Shown here piece by piece: positions 19,622-29,562 of a DNA stretch of 64,000 nt; the first letter of the stretch is position 1, and each line of letters opens with the position of its first letter. The translations under genes were made by a program, and so were the position numbers. The notes under the pieces were generated by a model. The model was not told the DNA's origin, made no database searches, and saw nothing but the letters and a program-made list of their open reading frames with translations. Source of the stretch: Comamonas endophytica (GTDB taxonomy: Bacteria > Pseudomonadota > Gammaproteobacteria > Burkholderiales > Burkholderiaceae_C); NCBI RefSeq assembly GCF_023634805.2, contig NZ_CP106881.1:3439501-3503500 (forward strand). Direction: 5' to 3'.

Positions 19622-20710
19622 TCATTGCTTGGGCGGCAAGACCGTCGTCGACACGTCCGCACCGGCGTGATGGTCCTGGCCGAACAGGTCCCAGATGGCG
19701 ATGAACAGTGCCGCGATCAGTGGACCGACGACGAAGCCCGTCAGGCCGAACAGCGCCATGCCGCCCAGCGTGGAGATCAGCACGATGTAGTCCGGCATCT
19801 TCGTGTCCTTGCCCACCAGCAGCGGCCGCAGCACGTTGTCGACCAGCCCGATCACCAGCACGCCATAGGCCGCGAGGACACTGCCCTTGACGATGTCGCC
19901 GGTTGCGAGGAAGTAGATCGCCACCGGCCCCCAGATCAGCGCAGCGCCGACGGCTGGCAGCAGCGACAGGAAGGCCATCACCACGCCCCAGAGCACCGGG
20001 CCCTGGATGTCGAGGATCCAGAAGATCAAGCCACCCAGCGCGCCCTGGGCCATGGCCACGACCATGTTGCCCTTGATGGTGGCGCGCACCACGGTGGTGA
20101 ACTTGCTGGCCAGCGCGGTCTTGTGCGCCGGCTCGAGCGGAAACGCATAGCGGATGCGGCTTGCCAACTGGGCGCCGTCGCGCAGCAGGAAGAACAGCAG
20201 GTAGAGCATGACGCCGAAGCCGACGATGAAGCCCATGGTGTTCTGCCCGATGCCCACGGCCTGCGAGGCCGCGACCTTGCTGGCCTGCACGGCGATGCTC
20301 GAGAGCCGCTCCTGGATTTCGGCGACCGAGGTCAGGCCCACGCTGTCGAGCGTGCGCGTGGCCCAGGAGGGCAGGGCCGACATGATCTGCTGGTAATACG
20401 CCCCGAAGTTGAGCTCGCCTGTGTTGAGGTTCTCGTAGATCAGCGTCGCCTCGCGCACCAGCGAGGCGCCGATCAGCACCAGCGGCAGGATCACGATCAC
20501 CAGGCAGATGGCCAGCGTGGCCAGTGCCGCGAGGTTGCGCCGTTGCGGCATGCGCGCCAGCAGCCGCTGGTGCAGCGGCGCGAACAGCACGGCCAGCACC
20601 ACTCCCCAGAAAACGGCGCCCCAGAACGGCCACAGGATGACCAGGAATCCGGCGGTGACGATGCACAGCAGCAGCAGGAAGACGCGATGGTGGAGGGTGG
20701 TGCTTTTCAT
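19622..20710 (-). CDS. AI-2E family transporter (YdiK/PerM-like permease)
   Basis: Integral membrane protein of the PF01594 family, with members linked to autoinducer-2 export, Na+/H+ antiport or unknown substrates. The chosen ATG (20708-20710) gives 362 aa starting MKSTTLHHR. About eight hydrophobic segments are visible: two at the N-terminus (about 10-50), one near 60-85, then several from about 155 to 340. The last segment, LGGMALFGLTGFVVGPLIAA, is the family hallmark. The longer upstream frame crosses a palindrome and the sucA promoter region and is not used. It is divergent from sucA; the substrate cannot be inferred. Confidence 0.85.
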   Translation of the reverse strand: MKSTTLHHRVFLLLLCIVTAGFLVILWPFWGAVFWGVVLAVLFAPLHQRLLARMPQRRNLAALATLAICLVIVILPLVLIGASLVREATLIYENLNTGELNFGAYYQQIMSALPSWATRTLDSVGLTSVAEIQERLSSIAVQASKVAASQAVGIGQNTMGFIVGFGVMLYLLFFLLRDGAQLASRIRYAFPLEPAHKTALASKFTTVVRATIKGNMVVAMAQGALGGLIFWILDIQGPVLWGVVMAFLSLLPAVGAALIWGPVAIYFLATGDIVKGSVLAAYGVLVIGLVDNVLRPLLVGKDTKMPDYIVLISTLGGMALFGLTGFVVGPLIAALFIAIWDLFGQDHHAGADVSTTVLPPKQ

Positions 20711-20715
20711 GTGCA

Positions 20716-20749
20716 GGTGGATTAAATATAGTTGCAAATGTAATCCACC
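20716..20749. promoter_or_regulatory. 9-bp inverted repeat before the AI-2E permease gene
   Basis: GGTGGATTA (20716-20724) and TAATCCACC (20741-20749) are perfect inverted repeats 16 nt apart. They start 6 nt upstream of the permease ATG, in the interval shared with sucA. This could be an operator or a leader hairpin; no matching regulator is recognised. Confidence 0.45.
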
Positions 20750-20913
20750 CCGGCCGGCCCGGTCGGGGTGTCCCTGTCGGTTCAGTGGCACAATGGTGGT
20801 CGCAACAAGGCCCTTCCCATGCCACCGTCGCATCCGCCAATCGGTACAGCCGTGTCGCGGAAGGTCTACCCACCAGCTAATGCTTTCTCCAGGAAAGCGG
20901 AGGTCAGCGAGAT

Positions 20914-23793
20914 ATGAGCGATCAGACAACCGTCTATCAAGCCTACCAAGGCAATACCCATCTCTTCGGCGGCAATGCGCCGTATGTCGAAGAGATGTAC
21001 GAGAACTACCTTGCCAATCCCGGCAGCGTGCCCGATTCGTGGCGCGAGTATTTCGATGCACTGCAGCACGTGCCCGCGGTCGACGGCTCCAATGCCCGCG
21101 ACGTGCCCCACCTGCCGGTCGTCAACGCCTTTGCCGAGCGTGCCAAGCAGGGCTGCACCCAGGTCGTCGTCGCTTCGGGCGCCGACTCCGAGCTGGGCCG
21201 CAAGCGCACCGCCGTGCAGCAACTGATCGCCGCGTACCGCAATGTCGGCCAGCGCTGGGCCGATCTCGACCCGCTCAAGCGCACCGAGCGCCCCCAGATT
21301 CCCGAACTCGAGCCTTCCTTCTATGGCTTCGGCGACGCCGACCAGGAAATCGTGTTCAACGTGGGCAACACCTTCTTCGGCAAGGAAACCATGCCCCTGC
21401 GCGAGTTGCTCAACTCGCTCAATGAAACCTACTGCGGCGCCATCGGCGCCGAGTACATGTATGCCACCGACCAGAACCAGAAGCGCTGGTGGCAGCAAAA
21501 GCTCGAAACCATCCGCAGCAAGCCGCAGTTCGACGCGCAGAAGAAGCAGCGCATCCTCGACCGCCTGACGGCTGCCGAAGGCCTCGAGCGCTTCCTGCAC
21601 ACCAAGTACGTCGGCCAGAAGCGCTTCTCGCTCGAAGGCGGCGAGAGCTTCATCGTCGCGATGGACGAGCTGATCCAGTCGGCCGGCTCCAAGGGCGTGC
21701 AGGAAATCGTCATCGGCATGGCCCACCGCGGCCGCCTGAACGTGCTGGTCAACACGCTGGGCAAGACCCCGCGCGACCTGTTTGCCGAGTTCGACCACAC
21801 GGCCCCCGAAGACCTGCCCTCGGGCGACGTCAAGTACCACCAGGGCTTCAGCTCCGACGTGTCGACGGCCGGCGGCCCGGTGCACCTGTCGCTGGCCTTC
21901 AACCCCTCGCACCTGGAAATCGTCAACCCCGTGGTCGAAGGTTCGGTGCGCGCACGCATGGACCGCCGTGGCGACCCGCAGGGCAAGCAGGTGCTGCCGG
22001 TGCTGGTGCACGGCGACGCGGCCTTTGCCGGCCAGGGCGTGAACCAGGAAACGCTGGCGCTGGCCCAGACCCGCGGCTACACCACGGGCGGCACGGTCCA
22101 CATCATCATCAACAACCAGATCGGCTTCACGACCTCCGATCCGCGCGACACGCGCTCGACGCTGTACTGCACCGACATCGTGAAGATGATCGAGTCGCCG
22201 GTCCTGCACGTCAACGGCGATGATCCCGAAGCCGTGGCCCTGGCCGTGCAGCTGGCGCTGGAATTCCGCATGGAGTTCGCCAAGGACGTGGTCGTGGACA
22301 TCATCTGCTTCCGCAAGCTGGGCCACAACGAGCAGGACACTCCCGCGCTGACGCAGCCGCTGATGTACAAGAAGATCGCGGCCCACCCCGGCACGCGCAA
22401 GCTCTACGCCGACAAGCTGGCGGCCCAGGGCCTGGGCGAGACGCTGGGCGACGACATGGCCAAGGCCTACCGCGCGGCGCTCGACGAAGGCCGCCACACG
22501 GCCGACCCGGTGCTGACCAACTTCAAGAGCCAGTACGCGGTCGACTGGAGCCCCTTCCTGGGCAAACCCTGGACCGATGCCGGCGACACCGCGATTCCGC
22601 TGACCGAATGGAAGCGCCTGGCCGAGAAGATCTCGACCATCCCCGAGACCGTCGCGCCGCACGCGCTGGTCAAGAAGGTCTATGACGACCGCGCCGCCAT
22701 GGGCCGCGGCGACATCAATGTCGACTGGGGCATGGGCGAGCACATGGCTTTCGCCTCGCTGGTCGCTTCGGGCTACCCCGTGCGCCTGTCGGGCGAGGAC
22801 TGTGGCCGCGGCACCTTCACGCACCGCCATGCCGTCATCCATGACCAGAAGCGCGAGAAGTGGGACACCGGAACGTACGTGCCGCTGCAGAACGTCGCCG
22901 ACAACCAGGCGCCGTTCGTCGTGATCGACTCGCTGCTGTCGGAAGAGGCCGTTCTGGGCTTCGAATACGGCTACGCCTCGAACGACCCGAACACCATGGT
23001 CATCTGGGAAGCCCAGTTCGGCGACTTCGCCAACGGCGCCCAGGTCGTCATCGACCAGTTCATCGCCTCCGGCGAAGTCAAGTGGGGCCGCATCAACGGC
23101 CTGACGCTGATGCTGCCGCACGGCTACGAAGGCCAGGGCCCCGAGCACAGCTCGGCACGCCTGGAACGCTTCATGCAGCTGGCCGCGGACACCAACATGC
23201 AGATCGTGCAGCCGACCACGGCCAGCCAGATCTTCCACGTGCTGCGCCGCCAGATGGTGCGCAACCTGCGCAAGCCGCTGGTGATCATGACGCCGAAGTC
23301 GCTGCTGCGCAACAAGGACGCGACCTCGCCGCTGTCCGAGTTCACCGCCGGTGCCTTCCAGACCGTCATCCCCGAGCAGGATGCCAAGATCGCCGACAAC
23401 GCCGCCAAGGTCAAGCGCGTCATTGCCTGCTCCGGCAAGGTGTACTACGACCTGGTGAAGAAGCGTGCCGAGCGCGAGGACGACAGCGTGGCCATCATCC
23501 GCGTGGAACAGCTCTATCCGTTCCCGCACAAGGCCTTTGCCGCCGAGCTCAAGAAGTACCCCCAGGCCACCGACATCGTGTGGTGCCAGGACGAGCCGCA
23601 AAACCAGGGCGCGTGGTTCTTCATCCAGCACAACATCCACGAGAACATGCTCGAAGGACAGAAGCTGGGCTACTCCGGCCGCGCGGCTTCCGCCTCGCCG
23701 GCAGTGGGCTACTCGCACCTGCACCAGGAACAGCAGAAGGCGCTGGTCGACGGCGCATTTGCCAAGCTCAAGGGTTTTGTCCTGACCAAGTAA
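20914..23793 (+). CDS. sucA: 2-oxoglutarate dehydrogenase E1 component
   Basis: Thiamine-diphosphate enzyme that decarboxylates 2-oxoglutarate and transfers the succinyl group to the lipoyl domain of SucB. GGAGG lies 10 nt before the ATG. The N-terminal segment FGGNAPYVEEMYENYLANP is the E2-binding region of E1o proteins. GMAHRGRLNVLVN and the ThDP motif around VHGDAAFAGQGV...NNQIGFTT are present, and the C-terminal pyrimidine-binding half includes HGYEGQGPEHSSAR. The 959-aa length is typical. It is first of sucA-sucB-lpdA, 48 nt before sucB. Confidence 0.97.
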   Translation: MSDQTTVYQAYQGNTHLFGGNAPYVEEMYENYLANPGSVPDSWREYFDALQHVPAVDGSNARDVPHLPVVNAFAERAKQGCTQVVVASGADSELGRKRTAVQQLIAAYRNVGQRWADLDPLKRTERPQIPELEPSFYGFGDADQEIVFNVGNTFFGKETMPLRELLNSLNETYCGAIGAEYMYATDQNQKRWWQQKLETIRSKPQFDAQKKQRILDRLTAAEGLERFLHTKYVGQKRFSLEGGESFIVAMDELIQSAGSKGVQEIVIGMAHRGRLNVLVNTLGKTPRDLFAEFDHTAPEDLPSGDVKYHQGFSSDVSTAGGPVHLSLAFNPSHLEIVNPVVEGSVRARMDRRGDPQGKQVLPVLVHGDAAFAGQGVNQETLALAQTRGYTTGGTVHIIINNQIGFTTSDPRDTRSTLYCTDIVKMIESPVLHVNGDDPEAVALAVQLALEFRMEFAKDVVVDIICFRKLGHNEQDTPALTQPLMYKKIAAHPGTRKLYADKLAAQGLGETLGDDMAKAYRAALDEGRHTADPVLTNFKSQYAVDWSPFLGKPWTDAGDTAIPLTEWKRLAEKISTIPETVAPHALVKKVYDDRAAMGRGDINVDWGMGEHMAFASLVASGYPVRLSGEDCGRGTFTHRHAVIHDQKREKWDTGTYVPLQNVADNQAPFVVIDSLLSEEAVLGFEYGYASNDPNTMVIWEAQFGDFANGAQVVIDQFIASGEVKWGRINGLTLMLPHGYEGQGPEHSSARLERFMQLAADTNMQIVQPTTASQIFHVLRRQMVRNLRKPLVIMTPKSLLRNKDATSPLSEFTAGAFQTVIPEQDAKIADNAAKVKRVIACSGKVYYDLVKKRAEREDDSVAIIRVEQLYPFPHKAFAAELKKYPQATDIVWCQDEPQNQGAWFFIQHNIHENMLEGQKLGYSGRAASASPAVGYSHLHQEQQKALVDGAFAKLKGFVLTK

Positions 23794-23841
23794 GGCCAAG
23801 AGACCCCTCACTCAGTACAAACACCTTTTGAAAGAAACACC

Positions 23842-25104
23842 ATGGCAATCGTAGAAGTCAAAGTCCCCCAGCTGTCCGAATCCATCGCCGAAGCCACCAT
23901 GCTGACCTGGAAGAAGAAGGTCGGCGAAGCAGTGGCGGTCGATGAAATCCTGATCGAGATCGAGACCGACAAGGTCGTGCTGGAAGTGCCCGCACCGTCG
24001 GCCGGCGTCATCACCGAGATCGTGCAGGGCGACGGCGCCACCGTCACCGCCGAGCAGCTGATCGCCAAGATCGACACCGAAGCCGTTGCCGGCGCCGCCG
24101 CTCCCGCAGCTGCAGCTCCTGCACCCGCTGCCGCCGCTCCCGCTGCTGCACCCGCTGCGCCCGCAGCCACCGGCGGCAACAAGGGCGATGTCGCCATGCC
24201 CGCCGCCGCCAAGCTGCTGGCCGAGAACAACCTGTCGGCCGCCAACGTGGCAGGCTCCGGCAAGGACGGCCGCGTGACTAAGGGCGACGCCCTGAACGCC
24301 ATCAAGGGCGGCGTGCAATCGACGGCTGCCGTCATCCCCACCGGCGTGCCCGCCAAGTCGCTGCCCCAGGTGTCCGCACCTGCGGGCAAGCAAGACCTGG
24401 GCGAGCGTCCCGAGCAGCGCGTGCCGATGACCCGCCTGCGCGCGCGCGTCGCCGAGCGCCTGCTGCAGTCGCAGTCGACCAACGCCATCCTGACGACCTT
24501 CAACGAAGTGAACATGGCGCCCGTCATGGCCATGCGCAAGAAGTTCCAGGACGACTTCACCAAGGAACACGGCGTGAAGATGGGCTTCATGTCCTTCTTC
24601 GTGAAGGCCGCGGTGCACGCGCTGAAGAAGTACCCGGTGCTGAACGCTTCCGTGGACGGCAACGACATCGTCTACCACGGCTACTTCGACATCGGTATCG
24701 CCGTCGGCTCGCCGCGCGGCCTGGTGGTGCCCATCCTGCGCAACGCCGACCAGATGAGCTTTGCCGAGATCGAGAAGAAGATCGCCGAGTTCGGCCAGAA
24801 GGCCAAGGACGGCAAGCTGGGCATCGACGACATGACCGGTGGCACCTTCTCCATCTCCAACGGCGGCACCTTCGGCTCGATGATGTCCACCCCCATCATC
24901 AACCCGCCCCAGTCGGCGATCCTGGGCGTGCACGCGACCAAGGACCGCGCCGTGGTCGAGAACGGCCAGGTCGTGGTGCGTCCAATGAACTACTTCGCCA
25001 TGTCCTATGACCACCGCATCATCGATGGCCGCGAAGCCGTGCTGGGCCTGGTGGCCATGAAGGACGCGCTGGAAGATCCCGCACGCCTGCTGTTCGACCT
25101 GTAA
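23842..25104 (+). CDS. sucB: 2-oxoglutarate dehydrogenase E2, dihydrolipoyl succinyltransferase
   Basis: Core acyltransferase of the 2-oxoglutarate dehydrogenase complex. One lipoyl domain (1 to about 78) carries the lipoylated Lys44 in ETDKVV. An Ala/Pro linker (about 82-112) leads to a peripheral-subunit binding domain (about 115-155, AAKLLAENNLS...KDGRVTKGD). The catalytic domain (about 185-420) ends with SYDHRIIDGREAV, containing the active-site His and Asp of the HxxxDG motif. It is 420 aa. It follows sucA and precedes lpdA, which supplies its E3 partner. Confidence 0.97.
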   Translation: MAIVEVKVPQLSESIAEATMLTWKKKVGEAVAVDEILIEIETDKVVLEVPAPSAGVITEIVQGDGATVTAEQLIAKIDTEAVAGAAAPAAAAPAPAAAAPAAAPAAPAATGGNKGDVAMPAAAKLLAENNLSAANVAGSGKDGRVTKGDALNAIKGGVQSTAAVIPTGVPAKSLPQVSAPAGKQDLGERPEQRVPMTRLRARVAERLLQSQSTNAILTTFNEVNMAPVMAMRKKFQDDFTKEHGVKMGFMSFFVKAAVHALKKYPVLNASVDGNDIVYHGYFDIGIAVGSPRGLVVPILRNADQMSFAEIEKKIAEFGQKAKDGKLGIDDMTGGTFSISNGGTFGSMMSTPIINPPQSAILGVHATKDRAVVENGQVVVRPMNYFAMSYDHRIIDGREAVLGLVAMKDALEDPARLLFDL

Positions 25105-25134
25105 ATCCCCTGCGGTCAGGTCCACTGTTCCAAT

Positions 25135-25174
25135 GAAACCCACCCCAGCGGCGCGATGCCCGGCGGTGGGTTTC
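25135..25174 (+). terminator. hairpin between sucB and lpdA (partial terminator or processing site)
   Basis: GAAACCCACC (25135-25144) pairs with GGTGGGTTTC (25165-25174), a 10-bp perfect stem with a 20-nt loop. The downstream T-run is short, so read-through into lpdA is expected. It may lower lpdA expression relative to sucAB or protect the 3' end of a sucAB transcript. Confidence 0.55.
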
Positions 25175-25202
25175 TTCCAAATGCATTGAGAGAGATTGAG
25201 AC

Positions 25203-26630
<1,428 letters not shown>

Positions 26631-26671
26631 TCAGCCTGCTCTTGAGCGGCGGTGAGCACACCGCCGCATCC

Positions 26672-26712
26672 GCCGAAAGTGCCTGGGTATCGGGCGCTTT
26701 CGGCTTTTGTCT
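26672..26712 (+). terminator. terminator of the sucA-sucB-lpdA operon
   Basis: A 12-bp stem (26672-26683 with 26693-26704, one G-T pair) has a 9-nt loop and is followed by TTTTGTCTTTT. It lies about 40 nt after lpdA and before zapE. Confidence 0.85.
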
Positions 26713-26737
26713 TTTCACACCAGCACCGTGAGCCCGC

Positions 26738-27841
26738 ATGTCCCAGTCCGTCCGTGAGGCCTATGAGGCCGAATTGCTTGCCAAAGGCTTTCAAAGCGAT
26801 CCCGCGCAGCTGCGCGCCGTCGAGGCCCTGCAGCGCTGCGCCGACGAATGGGCGGTCTACAAGAGCAAGCGCTCGAACGCGCTGAAGAAGCTGATCAACC
26901 GTCCCGAGATTCCCAAGGGCGTCTATATGTATGGCGGCGTGGGCCGCGGCAAGAGCTTCCTGATGGAGTGCTTCTTCAACGCCGTGCCACTCAAGCGCAA
27001 GGTGCGCCTGCACTTCCACGAGTTCATGCGCGAGGTGCACCGCGAACTGGCGACGCTGCAGGGCGTGCAGGACCCGCTCGAAGTGCTGGGCGCGAGCATC
27101 GCCAGGAAATACAAGCTCATCTGCTTCGACGAGTTCCACGTCGCGGACATCACGGACGCGATGATCCTGCACCGTTTGCTGGTGGCGCTGTTCGACAACG
27201 GCGTGGGTTTCGTCACGACATCGAACTTCACGCCCGATGGCCTCTACCCCAACGGCCTGCACCGCGACCGCATCCTGCCGGCCATCGACCTGCTCAATGA
27301 GCGCATGGAAGTCGTCAACGTCGACAACGGCACCGACTACCGCCGCCGCACCCTGGAGATGGTCAAGCTCTACCATACGCCGCTGGGCCCGGAGGCCGAT
27401 GCGGCCATGGAGGAAGCCTTCGACCGGCTGGCGGAGGTGCACGACGAGGACCCGGTGCTGCATATCGAGGCCCGCGAGATCCGCGCGCGCCGGCGCGCCG
27501 GCGGTGTGGTGTGGTTCGATTTCAAGACGTTGTGCGGCGGCCCGCGCTCGCAAAACGATTACCTGGAGATCGCCACGCAGTTCCACACCGTGCTGCTGTC
27601 CGACGTGCCCTTCATGCCGGTCAACATGGCCTCGCCCGCGCGGCGCTTCACCTGGCTGATCGATGTGCTCTATGACCGCAGGGTCAAGCTGATCCTGTCG
27701 GCTGCGGTGCCCCCCGAGCAGCTCTACACTGAAGGTCCCCTGGCCCACGAATTCCCGCGCACCGTCTCGCGTCTCAACGAGATGCAGTCGCAGGAATTCC
27801 TGTCGCTCGAGCACCGCTTGGTGGATACCAGCCTGACCTGA
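26738..27841 (+). CDS. zapE: cell division ATPase ZapE (AFG1 family)
   Basis: Cytoplasmic AAA-type ATPase that associates with the Z-ring and is needed under stress and anaerobic growth in E. coli. Walker A GGVGRGKS is at residues 66-73, Walker B LICFDEFHVADI near 128-139, followed by TTSNFTPDGLYPNGL. The C-terminal RRFTWLIDVLYDRRVKL is conserved. The length of 367 aa is usual. It follows sucAB-lpdA with a terminator between, so it probably has its own promoter, and reads toward a small secreted protein gene 11 nt downstream. Confidence 0.93.
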   Translation: MSQSVREAYEAELLAKGFQSDPAQLRAVEALQRCADEWAVYKSKRSNALKKLINRPEIPKGVYMYGGVGRGKSFLMECFFNAVPLKRKVRLHFHEFMREVHRELATLQGVQDPLEVLGASIARKYKLICFDEFHVADITDAMILHRLLVALFDNGVGFVTTSNFTPDGLYPNGLHRDRILPAIDLLNERMEVVNVDNGTDYRRRTLEMVKLYHTPLGPEADAAMEEAFDRLAEVHDEDPVLHIEAREIRARRRAGGVVWFDFKTLCGGPRSQNDYLEIATQFHTVLLSDVPFMPVNMASPARRFTWLIDVLYDRRVKLILSAAVPPEQLYTEGPLAHEFPRTVSRLNEMQSQEFLSLEHRLVDTSLT

Positions 27842-27852
27842 GGCCCTTGCCC

Positions 27853-28587
27853 ATGCACCGTGTGTCTTTCCTTTTTCCCACCACCGCGCTGTGGCCGCGT
27901 GCCGGCGCACTGGCGCTGGCCTTGCCGTTGCTGTCGGGCTTGGTCCACGCGCAGCCTGCAGCCGCCGATACCCAGGTCGTGTCAGATGCAGTGAAGGCCG
28001 AGCGCGCCGCAACGCGCAAGCGTATTGCTGCCGAACGCGCGGCCATCGCCCAGCGGCGCAGCGAGGAAGAGACCGCGTGCTACCAGCGTTTCGCGGTCGA
28101 GGATTGCCTGAACGCGGCGCGCACCCGCGCGCGCCTGGCCGACAACGCGCTGCGCGCTGAGGAAAGCGCCATCAACAGTGCCGAGCGGCGCGAGAAATCG
28201 GCCGAGCAGTTGCGTGCCGTGGAGCGCAAGGTCGAGGAGAAAAGGCGGCAGGCTCCCGACGCATCCAGTGGCATGGAAGGCAAAATACGCACTGCCCCGC
28301 AGCCCAGGCCCAGGGCGACCGAGGCGCCCACCGCCCAGGACCTGGTCGAAGTCCAGGCCGCGCGCGCCCGGGAGGCACGAGAACGCGCCCAGGCCCAGTC
28401 GCAGCGCCAGCAGGCCCATGCTGCCGAGCAAGCCCGCAAGCAGGCCAAGGACGCAGAGGATCGCGCGGCAGCGCGCCAGCGCTATGAGAAAAAACAGCGC
28501 GAAGCCGCGGAACGGCGCGAGCGCCAGCGCGCCAAGGCGGCGGAATCCACCAAGAAGGCGGCTCCATTGCCGCCGCTTGCGCCCTGA
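27853..28587 (+). CDS. hypothetical secreted coiled-coil protein
   Basis: I do not recognise the family. The ATG at 27853 gives 244 aa; a TTG two codons earlier is an alternative. An N-terminal hydrophobic segment (about 15-33) ending VHAQPA looks like a Sec signal peptide. The rest is strongly charged: Ala/Arg/Glu/Gln helices at about 45-130 and 165-235 predict extended coiled coils, with a Pro-rich linker (about 138-162). Two cysteines (CYQRF and DCLNAAR) could form a disulfide. It lies 11 nt after zapE and is probably cotranscribed with it. Confidence 0.7.
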   Translation: MHRVSFLFPTTALWPRAGALALALPLLSGLVHAQPAAADTQVVSDAVKAERAATRKRIAAERAAIAQRRSEEETACYQRFAVEDCLNAARTRARLADNALRAEESAINSAERREKSAEQLRAVERKVEEKRRQAPDASSGMEGKIRTAPQPRPRATEAPTAQDLVEVQAARAREARERAQAQSQRQQAHAAEQARKQAKDAEDRAAARQRYEKKQREAAERRERQRAKAAESTKKAAPLPPLAP

Positions 28588-28626
28588 CGTGGCTCGGCCG
28601 AACGGCTGCGGTCTCGACCAATCAAG

Positions 28627-28752
28627 ACATACTTCGATAGGCTCAGGCCAAACGGGCGCCAAGCCCATGGCCCGTCCGTCCCGAGCTTGTCGAAGGATGA
28701 ATGTCTCCGGCTCTTGACTGAAGACGCACTTCGACAGGCCGGGTGTGAACGC
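28627..28752. repeat. second cluster of REP-like hairpin units
   Basis: Unit A (28627-28657) and unit B (28669-28704) are inverted copies sharing the GAGCYTRTCGA loop and a GCCCGT flank. A third, shorter unit (28726-28752) repeats the CTTCGACAGGC core. They belong to the same family as the pair at 14626-14716 but are more divergent. They lie 40 nt after a gene end. Confidence 0.65.
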
Positions 28753-28979
28753 AAGGACCTTGCGACCCGCGAAGGCTTTGCAGTCATCGCCAAAATGCGC
28801 GAGAAGCCTGGTCCAAGCCAGTAGGCCGCTTGCGGCTTGGAAGCAAAGGCGTCTGGTTTGGACGGGGAGGGATGGCGCGGCGTGCAGTCAACTCGATGCC
28901 TGATACAAGCCTGGCCGGCCGCGCCTGGCCGGCCCCGCCTGGCATCGGGCGCAGCGTCTCGAGAGCATCCTCGCCGATG

Positions 28980-29121
28980 ACAGGGTGCGGCCGGCCAGGT
29001 AGAGCAGGTTTGCGAATAAGAGAATGGGTTTGCAGCGATTGCGCCACTGTGCACGACGGAGATGTGAATGCTGCCAAAAACATTCTCGCGGCGGGGCATC
29101 GCCGTCTTGCAGAAGGAATAA
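28980..29121 (+). pseudogene. C-terminal remnant of an IS200/IS605-type TnpB
   Basis: In the frame that includes 29001, the translation reads GRAGLRIREWVCSDC followed by HDGDVNAAKNILAAGH and RRLAEGIS. This is the typical TnpB end: the second CxxC of the zinc-binding fold and the last RuvC motif (D-x-N-A-A-x-N-I). Nothing resembling the rest of TnpB, nor a TnpA, is visible upstream, and no stop codon occurs where the family normally ends. It is a decayed fragment next to REP-like repeats; the function is lost. Confidence 0.75.
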
Positions 29122-29146
29122 GCGTCTCGTCAAGGCGGCGAGGGTG

Positions 29147-29443
29147 TCAACCGCAAGCGTACTCATTGAACTCCATTCGGTTGAGCGCCGCACACACATC
29201 CGCCATGCGCCCAGACATCAGCAGCCGGCCGCCCTGGGTCTGGCCTTCGTTGCGCAGGATGCGCACACCACTGTGCACGGGCAGGCCGGCCTGCGGCAGG
29301 CTGGCTGGACGCGGGGCAGGGCGCTTGGACGCGACACGGGTCAAAGGCAGGGAAGGAAAGTCCAGCGCCGCCGGGGATTGCCCGAAAAGCATGTCGTTCT
29401 GGGCATGGCGCGAGTAAGGCAGGGCCTGCAAAGCGAATTGCAT
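29147..29443 (-). CDS. conserved-looking hypothetical protein downstream of lexA
   Basis: I do not recognise a named family. The ATG at 29441-29443 has GGAG 7 nt upstream, which supports translation and fixes the start. The product is 98 aa with no signal peptide or membrane helix. The N-terminus is hydrophobic-aromatic (MQFALQALPYSRHAQND), the middle Pro/Arg-rich, and the C-terminal GGRLLMSGRMADVCAALNRME looks like a folded helix. It is 119 nt after lexA on the same strand, so it may share lexA transcription and be SOS-responsive. Confidence 0.6.
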   Translation of the reverse strand: MQFALQALPYSRHAQNDMLFGQSPAALDFPSLPLTRVASKRPAPRPASLPQAGLPVHSGVRILRNEGQTQGGRLLMSGRMADVCAALNRMEFNEYACG

Positions 29444-29562
29444 GTGGTAACTCCAGCAAAGTGATAAGACAGCCGCACACATTCGGGCGCAGCCGTGCTT
29501 CAGCCCGAAAGGCCGAGGGTGCAATGCATGGGCCAGAGGCCCTGCGGGGAAAGCGAGGCCTG

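Noticed and set aside
20866..23811. 981-codon minus-strand ORF opposite sucA
   Set aside because: Mirrors sucA exactly and lacks any motif; the sucA product matches its family end to end.
24086..24190. Ala/Pro-rich low-complexity run in sucB as a repeat or insertion
   Set aside because: It is the normal flexible linker between the lipoyl and the E3/E1-binding domains.
28900..28960. Repeated CTGGCCGGCC units as a minisatellite
   Set aside because: Only two imperfect copies in a very GC-rich patch; no clear array.
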